This document shows, piece by piece, positions 1-11,140 of a stretch of DNA of 64,000 nucleotides. Made by a program: the position numbers and the translations under genes. The notes below the pieces were generated by a model. That model was not told the DNA's origin. It made no database searches and saw only the letters and a list, made by a program, of their open reading frames with translations. Source of the stretch: Ovis canadensis (taxonomy: Eukaryota > Chordata > Mammalia > Artiodactyla > Bovidae); NCBI RefSeq assembly GCF_042477335.2, contig NC_091727.1, positions 125,767,501 through 125,831,500 of the forward strand, written 5' to 3'. Numbering within the stretch: the stretch's first letter is position 1; each line of letters opens with the position of its first letter.

Positions 1-500
1 TCACCCTGAAGAACTCCCTGTAGCATTTCTTTTAGAGCTGTTGATGAATTCTCTTAGTTTTTCCTTCATCTGAGGATATCTTTATTTTGCCTTTATTTCT
101 GAAGAATATTTTTGTTGGATATAGAGTTCAAGGTTGGCAGTTGTTCCCTTTAAGTGATTTAAAGACATTATTCTATTCTGCCCTCCATGGATTCTGATGA
201 GAAATCCACAGTATTTCAAATTTTTCTTAATATTATGTGTATTATGTGTCATTTTGCACTATATGCTTTCAAAATTTTTCTTTTTCTTTAGTGTTCAGCA
301 GTATTGTTATCTATCTAGGCAGGATTTTCTTTATGTTTACATATTTGGATTTCACTGAGTTTTTGAATGTGTAAATATGTCTTTGATCAAATTTTGGGAC
401 ATTTCCAGCAGTTATTTATTCAAAAATTGCTGCACCAATTCCTTTTTCCATTCCCTCTGGATCTTGTGATGTGAATATGAAATCTTTTTACACTGTCCCA
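1..500 (-). repeat. Old L1 (or HAL1) 3' region
   Basis: Antisense; 'tttttgttggatatagagtt', 'ttctgatgagaaatcc', 'tttttctttttctttagtgt' are phrases of ancient L1 3' sequence. It runs off the left edge of the window. Confidence 0.6.
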
Positions 501-949
501 GAGATCTTGGAAGTTTTGTTCATAATTAGATTTTAATTAGAAAATCCACATAGTGTGAATGATTTGATAGAAATACGCATAGAGAACTGTTAGATACCAA
601 GGAGGTACACACAATCCCAGGGATCAGTAAAGGCTTTCTGGAAGGTGATGTCTAAGCTGAAATCTGATGGATGAATACAATTGGCCAAATGAAGAAGGGA
701 GGAACCAACAGTTGCAGGTAGTGAGAATGATGTGTGCAAGTGCAGAGACTTGCAAGGGAACATGCACTGTTTGGAGAAAAGCAATTCGTTTCAGTTGAAA
801 CATATGGTGCCAGTGTGGAAATGATGAAAGGTGATGTTCAAGGAGTAAACAGAATGAATCATGAGAGGTTGTATATTTTAGGAGGGGAAGTTTTGGCTTA
901 ATATATCCTGAGGACAATTGGGAAGCAGAAAAAAAAATTCAATGTCAGT
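501..949. other. Unassigned stretch
   Basis: About 450 bp of AT-moderate sequence. Phrases such as 'ggaaggtgatgtctaagctg' and 'agagacttgcaagggaac' resemble ancient interspersed repeats, but no family can be assigned. No coding signal. Confidence 0.5.
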
Positions 950-1250
950 GGAATTTTTTATTCTAGTTCTGTGAAACATGCCATTGGTAATTTGGTAGGG
1001 ATTGCATTGAATTTGTAGATTGCTTTGGGTAGTACAGTCATTTTTGCAATATTGATTCTTCCAATCCAAGAACATGGTATATCTCTCCATCTCTTTGTGT
1101 CATCTTTGATTTCTTTCATCAGTGTCCTATAGTTTTGTGCATACACGTCTTTCACCTCCTTGGGTAGTTTTATTCCTAGGTATTTTATTCTTTTTGTTGC
1201 AGTGGTAAGTGGGATTGTTTCCTTAATTTCTCTTTAGCTTCTTTTTTATT
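950..1250 (-). mobile_element. L1 ORF2 fragment
   Basis: The minus strand at 958-1155 encodes [20 protein letters not shown] followed by INIAKM, a well-known stretch of the L1 ORF2 region C-terminal to the reverse transcriptase. It is short and has no flanking ORF2. Confidence 0.85.
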
Positions 1251-1519
1251 CTTTTTGCTTTTCTGAATTTTCTCAAGTTTCTGTAATAAACACATATCAT
1301 TTTTTATTATGACAATTTTAATTAAAAAAACATAACATATATCATTAAACTCACCAATTTAAAGTGTACAGTTGAATGGTTTTTGGTTTATTTCCAGAGT
1401 TGAGCAGCAATCATCACAATCAATTTTTAGAACAATCTCATCACTTCCAAAAAGAAATGCTATACTCCCCACTGCTTCCTAATCCCCTTCTCCTCCACTT
1501 TAGAAAACCACTAATCTAC

Positions 1520-1715
1520 TTTCCCTTGTGGCTCAGCTGGTAAAGAATCCACTTGCAATGCAGGAGATCTGGGTTCAATCACTGGGTTGGGAAGATACCC
1601 TGGAGAAGGGAAAGGCTACCCACTCCAGTATTCTGGCCTGGAGAATTCCATGGACTATATAGTCCATGGGGTCTCAAAGAGTCAGACATGAGGAAGTGAC
1701 TTTCACTTTCACAAT
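1520..1715 (+). mobile_element. Bov-tA SINE
   Basis: Sense copy lacking the first few bases: 'cccttgtggctcagctggta' to 'agtgactttcactttcac'. Confidence 0.88.
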
Positions 1716-1869
1716 CTATTTTCTGTGTCTATGGATTTGCCTATTCTGCACATTTCTTGTCAATAGAATTATACAAAGTGTGACTTTTTGTGTATGGCTA
1801 TTTTTATTTAGTACAATATTTTCAAGGCTCATCTACACTGTAGCATGGATTAATATTTCATTTCTTTAT

Positions 1870-1962
1870 ATCTCCAGATGGTCTTCTCAACCCAGGAATT
1901 GAACCCAGGTTGCCTGCATTGCAGGCAGATTCTTTCCGAATGGAGCTATAGGGGAAGCCCCA
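1870..1962 (-). mobile_element. tRNA-like SINE head fragment
   Basis: Antisense 93-bp piece with 'gaattgaacccaggttgcct', 'gcattgcaggcagattcttt' and 'ctataggggaagcccc', the tRNA-derived head of a Bov-tA or CHR SINE without its body. Confidence 0.75.
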
Positions 1963-2985
1963 ATATTCCATTGTATGGACATACCACATTTCATTTATTG
2001 ACTCACCACTTGATGGAAACTTGGGTTGCTTCCCCTTCTTGGCTATTGTGAAAAATGTTGCTATGAACATCTGTGTACACATTTTTGTTGGGCCATGTAT
2101 TTTCAATTCTTTTGGGTATGTAGCTAGGAGTGGAATTGTTGGATCATACAATAACTGTATGCTTAACTGTTTGAGTAACTGACCGATTATTTACCAAAGT
2201 ATCTGCACCATTTTGCATACCCCCTCAGTTCAGTTCAATTCAGTTCAGTCGCTCAGTCGTGTCTGACTCTTTGCGACCCCATGAATCGCAGCATGCCAGG
2301 CCTTGCTGTTCATCACCAACTCCCGGAGTTCACTCAGATTCATGGCCATCGAGTCAGTGATGCCATCCAGCCGTCTCATCCTCTGTCATCCCCTTCTCCT
2401 CCTGCCCCCAATCCTTCCCAGCATCAGAGTCTTTTCCAATGAGTCAACTCTTCACATGAGGTGGCCAAAGTACTGGAGCTTCAGCTTTAGCATCAGTCCT
2501 TCCAAAGAAATCCCAGGGCTGATCTCCTTCAGAATGGACTGGTGGGATCTCCTTGCAGTCCAAGGGACTCTCAAGAGTCTTCTCCAACACCACAGTTCAA
2601 AAGCATCAATTCTTCGGCACTCAGCCTTCTTCACAGTCCAACTCTCACATCCATACATGACCACAGGAAAAAACCATAGCCTTGACTAGACGGACCTTAG
2701 TCGGCAAAGTAATATCTCTGCTTTTGAATATGCTATCTAGGTTGGTCATAACTTTTCTTCCAAGGAGTAAGTGTCTTTTAATTTCATGGCTGCAGTCACC
2801 ATCTGCAGTGATTTTGGAGCCCAAAAAATAAAGTCTGACCCTGTTTCCACTGTTTCCCCATCTATTTCCCATGAAGTGATGAGACCAGATGTCATGATCT
2901 TCGTTTTCTGAATGTTGAGCTTTAAGCCAACTTGTTCACTCTCCTCTTTCACTTTCATCAAGAGACTTTTTAGCTCCTCTTCACT

Positions 2986-3396
2986 TTATGCCGTCAGGGT
3001 GGTGTCATCTGCATATCTGAGGTTATTGATATTTCTCCCAGCAATTTTGATTCCAGCTTGTGTTTCTTCCAGTCCAGCATTTCTTATAATGTACTCGCCA
3101 TATAAGTTAAATAAGCAGGGTGACAATATACAGCCTTGACGTACTCCTTTTCCTATTTGGAACCAGTCTGTTGTTCCATGTCCAGTTCTAACTGTTGCTT
3201 CCTGACCTGCATACAGATTTCTCAAGACGCAGGTCAGGTGGTCTGGTATTCCCATCTCTTTCAGAATTTTCCACAGTTTACTGTGATCCACACAGTCAAA
3301 GGCTTTGGCATATTCAATAAAACAGAAATAGATGTTTTTCTGGAACTCTCTTGCTTTTTCCATGATGGTGGAGAGGTCTGACAGAATGTGGTCCAC
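2986..3396 (-). pseudogene. BovB reverse transcriptase fragment
   Basis: The minus-strand frame encodes MEKAREFQKNIYFCF, AKAFDCVDHSKLW, GVRQGCILSPCLFNLYG and NLRYADDTTL, the RT palm with an intact YADD. The upstream frame entry comes from the inversion junction, so the original RT start is absent. Downstream the frame is broken and the thumb region continues in other frames toward 2450. Confidence 0.9.
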
Positions 3397-3562
3397 TGGA
3401 GAAGGGAATGGCAAACCACTTCAGTATTCTTGCCTTGAGAACCCCATGAACAGTATGAAAAGGCATAATGATAGGATACTGAAAGAGGTACTCCCCAGGT
3501 CAGTAGGTGTCCAGTATGCTACTGGAGATCAGTGAAGAAATAACTCCAGAAAGAATGAAGAG

Positions 3563-4018
3563 ATGGAGCCAAAGCAAAAACAATACCCAGCTGTGGATGT
3601 GACTGGTGATAGAAGCAAGGTCCGATGCTGTAAAGAGCAATATTGCATAGGAACCTGGAATGTCAGGTCCATGAATCAAGGCAAATTGGAAGTGGTCAAA
3701 CAAAAGATGGCAAGAGTGAACGTCGACATTCTAGGAATCAGTGAACTAAAATGGACTGGAATGGGTGAATTTAACTCAGATGACCATTATATCTACTACT
3801 GCGGGCAGGAATCCCTCAGAAGAAATGGAGTAGCCATCATGGTCAACAAGAGTCTGAAATGCAGTACTTGGATACAATCTCAAAAACGACAGAATGATCT
3901 CTGTTTGTTTCCAAGGCAAATCATTCAATATCACAGTTATACAAGTCTATGCCCCAACCAGTTAACACTAAAGAAGCTGAAGTTGAACGGTTTTATGAAG
4001 ACCTACAAGACCTTTTAG
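3563..4018 (+). pseudogene. BovB endonuclease N-terminal fragment
   Basis: The plus-strand frame encodes CIGTWNVRSMNQGKLEVV, ISELKWTGMGEFNSDD and YYCGQESLRRNGVAIMVNKS, the AP-like endonuclease N-terminal half. A frameshift near 3865-3880 (NKSLKCSTWIQS) scrambles the rest. The later GDWNTKVGS motif is readable near 4057 in another frame, and the sequence ends at the target-site duplication. Confidence 0.9.
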
Positions 4019-4242
4019 AACTAACACCCAAAAAAGATGTCCTTTTCATTATAGGGGACTGGAATACAAAAGTAGGAAGTCAAGAAACACCTGGAGTAAC
4101 AGGCATACCCCCTAGCAGTGCATAAAGATTCCAATTTTTCCACATCTTTGCCAATAATTGTTATTATCTGTCTTCTATATTACTTCTACCCTAGTGGGTA
4201 TGAAGTTGCCATCTCATGGTTCTGATTTGCATTTCTCTGGCT

Positions 4243-4345
4243 TTGGATGGACTCTGAGAGTTGGTGATGGACAGGGAGGCCTGGCATGCTGCAATTAATG
4301 GGGTTGCAAAGAGTTGGACACGACTAAGTAACTGAACAGAACAGG
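4243..4345 (+). mobile_element. BovB 3'-terminal fragment
   Basis: 'gagagttggtgatggacagg' to 'gacacgactaagtaactgaa', the last 100 bp of BovB, inside old L1 sequence. Confidence 0.88.
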
Positions 4346-4478
4346 TGGCTAATAATGTTGAGCATCTTTTTTATGTGCTTATTGGCCATTTGTACATCTT
4401 TTCTTGAAAAGTATCCATTCAAATCCTTTGTCCATTTTTTAATTTGTTTGTCTTTTTATTGCTGAGTTGTGTGTGTGT

Positions 4479-4695
4479 GTGCTAAATTGCTTCAGTCGTG
4501 TCCAACTCTTTGCGATCCTATGGACTATGGCCTGTCAGGCTCCTCTGTCCATGGGATTCCCCAGGCAAGAATACTGGAGTGGGTTGCCATGCCCTCTTCC
4601 AGGGGATCTTCCTGACCCAGGGATCTAACCCATGTCTCTTATGTCTCCTGCATTGACAGGTGAGCTCTTTGCCACTAGTGCCACCATAGTTGCCC
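4479..4695 (-). mobile_element. Bov-tA SINE
   Basis: Antisense, 'gctaaattgcttcagtcgtg' to 'gtgccaccatagttgccc', of the variant with 'ctcttatgtctcctgcattg'. A (GT)n run precedes it. Confidence 0.88.
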
Positions 4696-4796
4696 TTTAT
4701 ATATTCTGGATCTAATTCATTTTACAGATATGTAATTTTGGAAATATACCCTCCCATTCTGTGAGTTGTCTTTTCCATTTGATGGTGTTCTTTGTT

Positions 4797-7633
4797 TTTT
4801 TTTTCTTTTTTTAATATAAATTTATTTATTTTAATTGGAGACTAATTACTTTACAATATTGTATTGGTTTTGCCATACATCAATATGAATCTGCCACGGG
4901 TGTTAACCTAAGAGAGAGGCACATAGGTGGAAGTCCTTGGGCTGAGATCTTCTTGTTACAGGATCACTCTACCTCAATACCGAAGGTGTTAGTTAATTTC
5001 TTTTTTCTGTTTTACTTTTATTTATTTTTTTACTTTACAATATTGTATTCATTTTGCCCTACATCAGCATGAATCTGCTACGGGTATACACGTGTTCCCT
5101 ATCCTGAACCCCCCTCCCACCTCCCTCCCCATACCATCCCTCTGGGTCATCCCAGTGCACCAGCCCCGAGCATCCTGTATCATGCATCGAACCTGGTCTG
5201 GCGATTCGTTTCACATATGATATTATACATGTTTCAATGCCATTCTTCCAAATCATCCCACCCTCACCTTCTCCCACAGAGTCCAAAAGACTGTTCTATA
5301 CATCTGTGTCTCTTTTGTTGTCTTGCATACACGGTTACATTACCATCTTCCTAAATTTCATATATATGTGTTAGTATACTGTATTGGTGTTTTTCTTTCT
5401 GGCCTACTTCACTATAATAGGCTCCAGTTTCATCCATCTCATTAAAACTGATTCAAATATATTCTTTTTAATGGCTGAATAATACCCCATTGTGTATATG
5501 TACCACTGCTTTCTTATCCATTCATCTGCTGATGGACATCTAGGTTGCTTCCATGTCCTGGCTATTATAAACAGTGCTGCGATGAACATTGGGGTACACG
5601 TGTCTTTCAATTCTGGTTTCCTCGGTGTGTATACCCAGCAGTGAGATGGCTGGGTCATAAGACAGTTCTATTTCCAGTTTTTGAAGGAATCACCAACCCT
5701 GTTCTCCATAGTGGCTGTACTAGTTTGCATTTCCACCAACAGTGTAAGAGGGTTCCCTTTTCTCCACACCCTCTCCAGCATTTATTGCTTGTAGACATTT
5801 GGATCACAGCCATTCTGACTGGTGTGAAATGGTACCTCACTGTGGTTTTGATCTGCGTTTCTATGATAATGAGTGATGTTGAGCATCTTTTCATGTGTTT
5901 GTTAGCCATCTGTATGTCTTCTTTAGAGAAATGTCTGTTTAGGTCTTTGGCCCATTTTTTGATTGGGTCATTTATTTTTCTGGAGTAGAGCTGTAGGAGT
6001 TGCTTGTATATTTTTGAGATTAATTCTTTGTCATTTACTTCATTTGCTATTATTTTCTCCCATTCTGAAGACTGTCTTTTCACCTTGCTTATAGTTTCCT
6101 TTGTTGTGCATAAGCTTTTAATTTTAATTAGGTTCCATTTGTTTAGTTTTGCTTTTATTTCCAGTATTCTGGGAGGTGGGTCATAGAGGATCCTGCTGTG
6201 ATTTATGTCAGAGGGTGTTTTGCCTATGTTCTCCTCTAAGAGTTTAATAGTTTATGGTCTTACATTTAGATCTTTAATCCATTTTGAGTTTATTTTTGTG
6301 TATGGTGTTAGAAAGTGTTCTAGCTTCATTCTTTTACAAGTGGTTGACCAGTTTTCCCAGCACCACTTGTTAGAGATTGTCTTTTCTACATTTTATATTT
6401 TTGCCTCCTTTGTCAAAGATAAGGTGTCCATAGGTGCATGGGTTTATCTCTGGGCTTTCTATTCTGTTCCATTGATCTATATTTCTGTCTTCGTGCTAGT
6501 ACCATACTGTCTTGATGACTGTGGCTTTGTAGTAGAATCTGAAGTCAGGCAGGTTGATTCCTCCAGTTCCATTCTTCTTTCTCAAGATTGCTTTGGCTAT
6601 TCGAGGTTTTTTGTATTTCCATACAAATTGTGAAATTGTTTGTTCTAGTTCTCTGAAAAATACCATTGGTAGCTTGATAGGGATTGCGTTGAACCTATAG
6701 ATTGCTTTGGGTTGTATACTCATGTTCATGATATTGATTCTTCTGATCCATGAACACGGTATATTTCTCCATCTATTAGTTTCCTCTTTGATTTCCTTCA
6801 CCAGTGTTTCATAGTTTTCTATATATAGGTCTTTTGTTTCTTTAGGTAAATATCTTCCTAAGTACTTTATTGTTTTCGTTGCAATGGTGAATGGAATTGT
6901 TTCCTTAATTTCTCTATGTTCTCATTATTAGTGTATAGGAATGCAAGGAATTTCTGTATGTTGATTTTATATCCTGCAACTTCACTATATTCATTGATTA
7001 GCTCTAGTAATTTTCTGGTGGAGTCTTTAGGGTTTTCTATGTAAAGGATCATGTTATCTGCAAACAGTGAGAGTTTTACTTCTCTTTTCCAACTTGGATT
7101 CCTTTTATTTATTTTTGTGCTCTGATTGCTTTGGCCAAAACTTCCAAAACTATGTTGAACAGTAGTGGTGAGAGTGGGCACCCTTGTCTTGTTCCTGACT
7201 TTATGGGAAATGCTTTCAATTTTTCACCATTGAGGATAATGTTTGCTGTGGGTTTGTCATATATAGCTTTTATTATGTTGAGGTATGTTCCTTCTATTCC
7301 TGCTTTCTGGAGAGTTTTTTATCATAAATGGATGTTGAATTTTTTCAAAGGCTTTCTCTGCATCTTATTGAGATAATCATATGGCTTTTATTTTTCAATT
7401 TGTTAATGCAGTGTATTCCATTGGTTGATTTGTGGATATTGAAGAATCCTTACGTCCCTGGGATAAAGCCCACTTGGTCATGATGTATGATCTTCTTAAT
7501 GTGTTGTTGGATTCTGATTGCTAGAATTTTGTTAAGGATTTTTGCATCTATGTTCATCAATAATATTGGTCTGTAGTTTTCTTGTTTTGTGGCATCTTTG
7601 TCAGGTTTTGGTATTAGGGTAATGGTGGCCTCA
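4797..7633 (-). mobile_element. 5'-truncated bovine-type L1, 2.8 kb
   Basis: An antisense L1 with 3' UTR at 4800-5400 ('aattggagactaattacttt', 'tgcatcgaacctggtctggc') and ORF2 back to the RT domain. The flanks TTGATGGTGTTCTTTG (4779-4794) and TTGGTGGTGTTATTTG (7634-7649) agree at 14 of 16 bases and read as the target-site duplication. Several stops and frameshifts divide ORF2. Confidence 0.9.
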
Positions 7634-7683
7634 TTGGTGGTGTTATTTGAAGCACGATGTTTTTTAGTTTTGGTGATATCCAA
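5404..7683 (-). pseudogene. L1 ORF2 remnant (reverse transcriptase to C-terminus)
   Basis: Fragments in several frames: [20 protein letters not shown] and [17 protein letters not shown] (7450-7660), the palm [15 protein letters not shown] (6867-7181), [20 protein letters not shown] (6496-6801), [20 protein letters not shown] and [17 protein letters not shown] (5655-6083), and [20 protein letters not shown] (5404-5658). The catalytic FADD reads FADN here, a lost aspartate, so this RT is inactive even apart from its frameshifts. The few residues above 7633 are chance extension. Confidence 0.9.
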
Positions 7684-8076
7684 TCTATTTATTTTTCTTT
7701 TGTTTGTGGTTTTGATGTGATATCTAAGAAACCATTGTCTAACTGAATGTCACAAGATTTATGCTTATGTCCACTTCTAAAAGTTTTGTAGTTTCAGCTC
7801 TCACAGGTAGATTTTTGACCCTTTGAGTTAATTTTTATTGTTGATATACATCAAGGGTCCAAATTCATCCTTTCGGGTGTGGATATCTAGTTGTCCCAGC
7901 ATCATTTGTTGAAAAGACCATTTTTTCCACTACTGTATAGTTTTGGTACTCTTACTGAAAACCAACTGACCATAAATGTATGGGTTTATTTCTTGGCTCT
8001 CAATTCTATTTCATTGATCTATATATCTGTCTTTATGCCAATACTACACTGTCTTGACTACTGTAGTTTTGTGGTA

Positions 8077-8375
8077 TGTTGTTGTTGTTGTTTTTTAACT
8101 TTTTGACTGTGATGGGTCCATCGCTGTGCAGGCTACTCTCTAGCTGAGGTGTGTGGGTTTCTCAGTGCAGTGGCTTCTCTTGTTGCTGAGATGGGCTCTA
8201 GGACACGTGGGCTTCAGAAGTTGTGGCTCCTGAGCTCTAGAGCACAGGCTCAATACTTGTGGTGCATGGGCTTAGTTACTCCAAAGCTTGTGGGCCCTTC
8301 CCCGACCAGGGTTGAACCCCATGTCTCCTGCACTGGAAGGCAGATTCTTTACCACTGAGCCACCAGGGAAGCCCT
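8077..8375 (-). mobile_element. CHR-type cetartiodactyl SINE
   Basis: Antisense, about 280 bp: 'gctgagatgggctctaggac', 'cttcagaagttgtggctcct', 'gggcttagttactccaaag' and head 'gagccaccagggaagccc'. Longer than Bov-tA, as expected for CHR-2. Confidence 0.8.
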
Positions 8376-8424
8376 GTAGTAAGTTTTAAAATCAAGAATT
8401 GGAGATTTTCAATTGTGTTATTTT

Positions 8425-8780
8425 TAATTTTTATTTTTTAATATAAATTTATTTATTTTAATTGGAGTCTAATTACTTTACAATACAGTATTGGTTTTGC
8501 CATACATCAACATGCATCCGCCCCAGGTATACACGTGTTCCCCATCCTGAACCCCCCTCCCTCCTCCCTCCCTGTACCGTCCCTCTGGATCATCCCAGTG
8601 CACCAGCCCCGAGCATCCAGTATCATGCATCGAACCTGGACTGGCGATTCATTTTATATATGATATTATACATGTTTTGATGCCATTCTCCCAAATCATC
8701 TCACCCTCTCCCTCTCCCACAGAGTCCAAAAGACTGTTCTATACATCTGTGTTTCTTTTGCTGTCTTGCATACAGGGTTA
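8425..8780 (-). mobile_element. Bovine-type L1 3'-UTR fragment
   Basis: Antisense; 'aattggagtctaattacttt', 'gatcatcccagtgcaccagc', 'agtccaaaagactgttctat'. Truncated at 'tgcatacagggt'. A 'ttgttatttt'-like sequence occurs on both sides (near 8416 and 8781). Confidence 0.88.
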
Positions 8781-8930
8781 TTGTTATTTTAGCTATTCTG
8801 GGTCTCTTGAATGTCCATATAAATTTTAGGGTAAGTCTAATTTCTGCAAAAAACCAGCTGGAATTTTGACAGGGGTTGCTTTGAATGTGTAGATCAAATT
8901 GGGTGATATAGACATCAAACAATGTTAAAA

Positions 8931-9127
8931 AGCATTAATTTAACAACATCAAAATGAATATGGGACATGCATTACTTTTTAGATAAAAGTAAAACTAATA
9001 TCATTTATTGATAAAATTGTATGCTAACTCCATTTATGGCCCCCTTCTCAGCAAATGCCCCGTGTCCCTCTTGTGTTGTTTCTACCCGGTCCTCTAGAAA
9101 CAGGAACAAAGACCTTGCTATTACAAC
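8931..9127. other. Unassigned sequence
   Basis: Unique-looking AT-rich DNA between the nested L1 block and the next SINE cluster. No coding signal. Confidence 0.5.
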
Positions 9128-9630
9128 TGTGCTGTGCATGCTAAGTTGCTCAGTCATGTCCATCTTTTTGCAACCCCATAAACTGTAGCTCCAGAGAAGG
9201 CAATGGCTCCCCACTCCAGTACTCTTGCCTGGAAAATCCCATGGAAGGAGGAGCCTGGAAGGCTGCAGTCCATGCGGTCGCTAAGGGTTGGACACGACTG
9301 AGTGACTTCACTTTCACTTTTCACTTTCATACATTGGAGAAGGAAATGGCAACCCACTCCAGTGTTCTTGCCTGGAGAATCCCAGGGATGGGGGAGCCTG
9401 GTGGGCTGCCGTCTGTGGGGTCACACAGAGTCGGACATGACTGAAGTGACTTAGCAGCAAACTGTAGCTCCCCCAAGCTCTTCTGTCCATGGGGTTCTCC
9501 AGACACAAAAACTGGAGTGGGTTGCCATGCCCTCCTCCAGGGGGTCTTCCCAACCCAGGGATTGAACCCGCATCTCTTACATTCCCTGCATTGGCAGGCA
9601 GGTTCTTAACAACCAGTGCCATGTGGGAAC
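9128..9630 (-). mobile_element. Bov-tA SINE split by a Bov-A2
   Basis: Antisense Bov-tA in two parts, 9128-9192 and 9459-9630 ('tcttctgtccatggggttct' to 'caaccagtgccatgtggg'). A Bov-A2 interrupts it. Confidence 0.9.
9193..9458 (+). mobile_element. Bov-A2 SINE inserted in Bov-tA
   Basis: Sense dimer 'agagaaggcaatggctcccc' to 'ctgaagtgacttagcagc'. The 13-bp duplication AAACTGTAGCTCC stands at 9180-9192 and 9459-9471, perfect. Confidence 0.95.
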
Positions 9631-9749
9631 TGGGCCATATCAAAAAGAGGCAGTTCTGACCCTGAGAATTTTTGGTTTTGCAGACTCACTGTTCATACAG
9701 TCCCAGGCTGGGCCAGGGTAAATGAAAACTACCATACGTCAAGAGCAAT

Positions 9750-9797
9750 GCTACTGCTACTGCTAAGTCACTTCAGTCGTGTCTGACTCTGTGCAAT
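9750..9797 (-). mobile_element. Bov-A2 terminal fragment
   Basis: Antisense, 48 bp: 'tgctactgctactgctaagt' then 'cacttcagtcgtgtctgact'. Confidence 0.8.
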
Positions 9798-10438
9798 GAA
9801 CTTACATTGGTAAAACAATTCCAGTTTTACAGATGATGAAGTGAAAGCCTGGGGAGTTTAAGAAATTGGATTCAACTTACAGGGCTATTCAGTGGCAGAG
9901 GTGGGAACAAAGTCGTTCTAACTTCAGAACCTCTGATGGGCCAACTGCTCCCATGCCCTGAAGACAGTGAGTGTATGAAAACATCTGTCCAAGCCCCTTT
10001 AACCCTGCTTCCCGGACCTAGCAGAGGGAGTGTCACTTCCTTTCTCTGCACTTTCTTAGGCTGTTGAGTTGCTGCCATATTCTCCCTAGAGATGTTGAGG
10101 GTTACTAGAGAAGTCTGTGTGTGGTCTGTGTTAGGGTTCTTATCCCAGCTAACCTGGACTCTTGCACAGTACATCTCTCCAGAGAAGCTTTGCCCAGAGA
10201 AGCGCATTTCCTTTTATCCTGGGGCTGGACTTAGAGTCAAACCAATAACTCTTATATTGGGGGATTTTAGTGTAGACCTTCTCACCTGGCAAAACCTTTG
10301 AGATACAGGTCTCAGCAACTATTATGTAAAGAACCCATTTTACTCTGTAATGGAAAATGTATGTGTGTCTAGCTCTAGACCACTATAAGGCCATTTCCAA
10401 GCATTCTGAATATATTGAACCTATCCAGGTTATTGGTC
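9798..10438. other. Unique intergenic DNA
   Basis: Mostly unique; 'cagttttacagatgatgaag' at 9822 hints at a MIR end. No supported gene. Confidence 0.5.
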
Positions 10439-10455
10439 AAGGACCATACCTTCTT

Positions 10456-11123
10456 TCTTTAATTAATGTTTTTAACTGGAGGATAACTAGAATATTGTGG
10501 TGATTTTTGCCATATATCGACACGAATCAGCCATGGGTCCACATGTGTCCCCCCATCCTGAACCCCCCTCCCAGCTCCCCCCATCAATCCTTCTGGGTTT
10601 TCCCAGAGCACTGGTTTTGAGTGCCCTGCTTCATACATTGAACTTGCACTGGTCATCTATTTTACATATGATAATAAACATGTTTCAATGCTGTTCTCTC
10701 ATCATCCTACCCTCATTTTCTCCCACAAAGTCCAAAAGTCTGTTCTTCACATCTGTGTCTCTTTTGCTGCCTTGCATATAGGATCATTATTACTGTCTTT
10801 CTAAATTTCATACATATGCATTAACATACTTTACCTTAAAATTTTTTTTAATTTTTAATTGAGGTATGGTTGATTTACAATGTTGTATGAATTTCTGCTG
10901 TACAGTAAAGTGATTCAGTTATACTTATGTATATATTCTATTTTTAAAGTTTTTTTCCACTATGGTTTATTATAGGATATTGAATATAGTTCCCAATGCT
11001 ATACAGTAGGATGTTGTTGTTTATCCATTTTATATTTAACAGCTTTTATCTGATAACCTTAACCTCCCACTCTATCCCTCTCCAACTCCCTACACCTTGG
11101 CAACCACAAGCCTGTTCTCTGTG
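10456..11123 (-). mobile_element. Compound L1 3'-end insertion
   Basis: Antisense. 10456-10831 is a bovine-type L1 3' UTR ('atcctgaacccccctccc', 'agtccaaaagtctgttcttc') and 10836-11123 an older L1 3'-UTR type ('tgaggtatggttgatttaca', 'gctatacagtaggatgttgt'). The pair is framed by AAGGACCATACCTTCTT at 10439-10455 and 11124-11140, 17 of 17 bases. Confidence 0.85.
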
Positions 11124-11140
11124 AAGGACCATACCTTCTT

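Larger units (their letters stand above)
2226..4102. mobile_element. Rearranged BovB with inverted 5' part
   Basis: 2226 to about 3366 is BovB 3' half on the minus strand; from about 3364 to 4102 is the BovB 5'/endonuclease part on the plus strand. The duplication GCATACCCCCT at 2215-2225 and 4103-4113 frames the whole unit, so it was one insertion. About 1 kb of BovB between the endonuclease and the RT palm is missing. This fits twin priming (5' inversion with deletion). Confidence 0.92.
1290..8930 (-). repeat. Ancient L1 copy that hosts nested insertions
   Basis: Antisense old-L1 sequence is found in pieces at 1290-1519, 1716-1870, 1963-2225, 4103-4242, 4346-4478, 4696-4794, 7634-8076, 8376-8424 and 8781-8930. 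Read in order they follow L1 3' UTR to ORF2, for example 'gaacatctgtgtacacattt', then 'gatatctagttgtcccagca', then 'ggtctcttgaatgtcc'. Younger elements occupy the gaps. The first pieces could belong to a second old L1. Confidence 0.7.

Noticed and set aside
2303..2689. 128-codon plus-strand open frame
   Set aside because: It is the antisense of BovB 3' sequence, a stretch that is open in many BovB copies.
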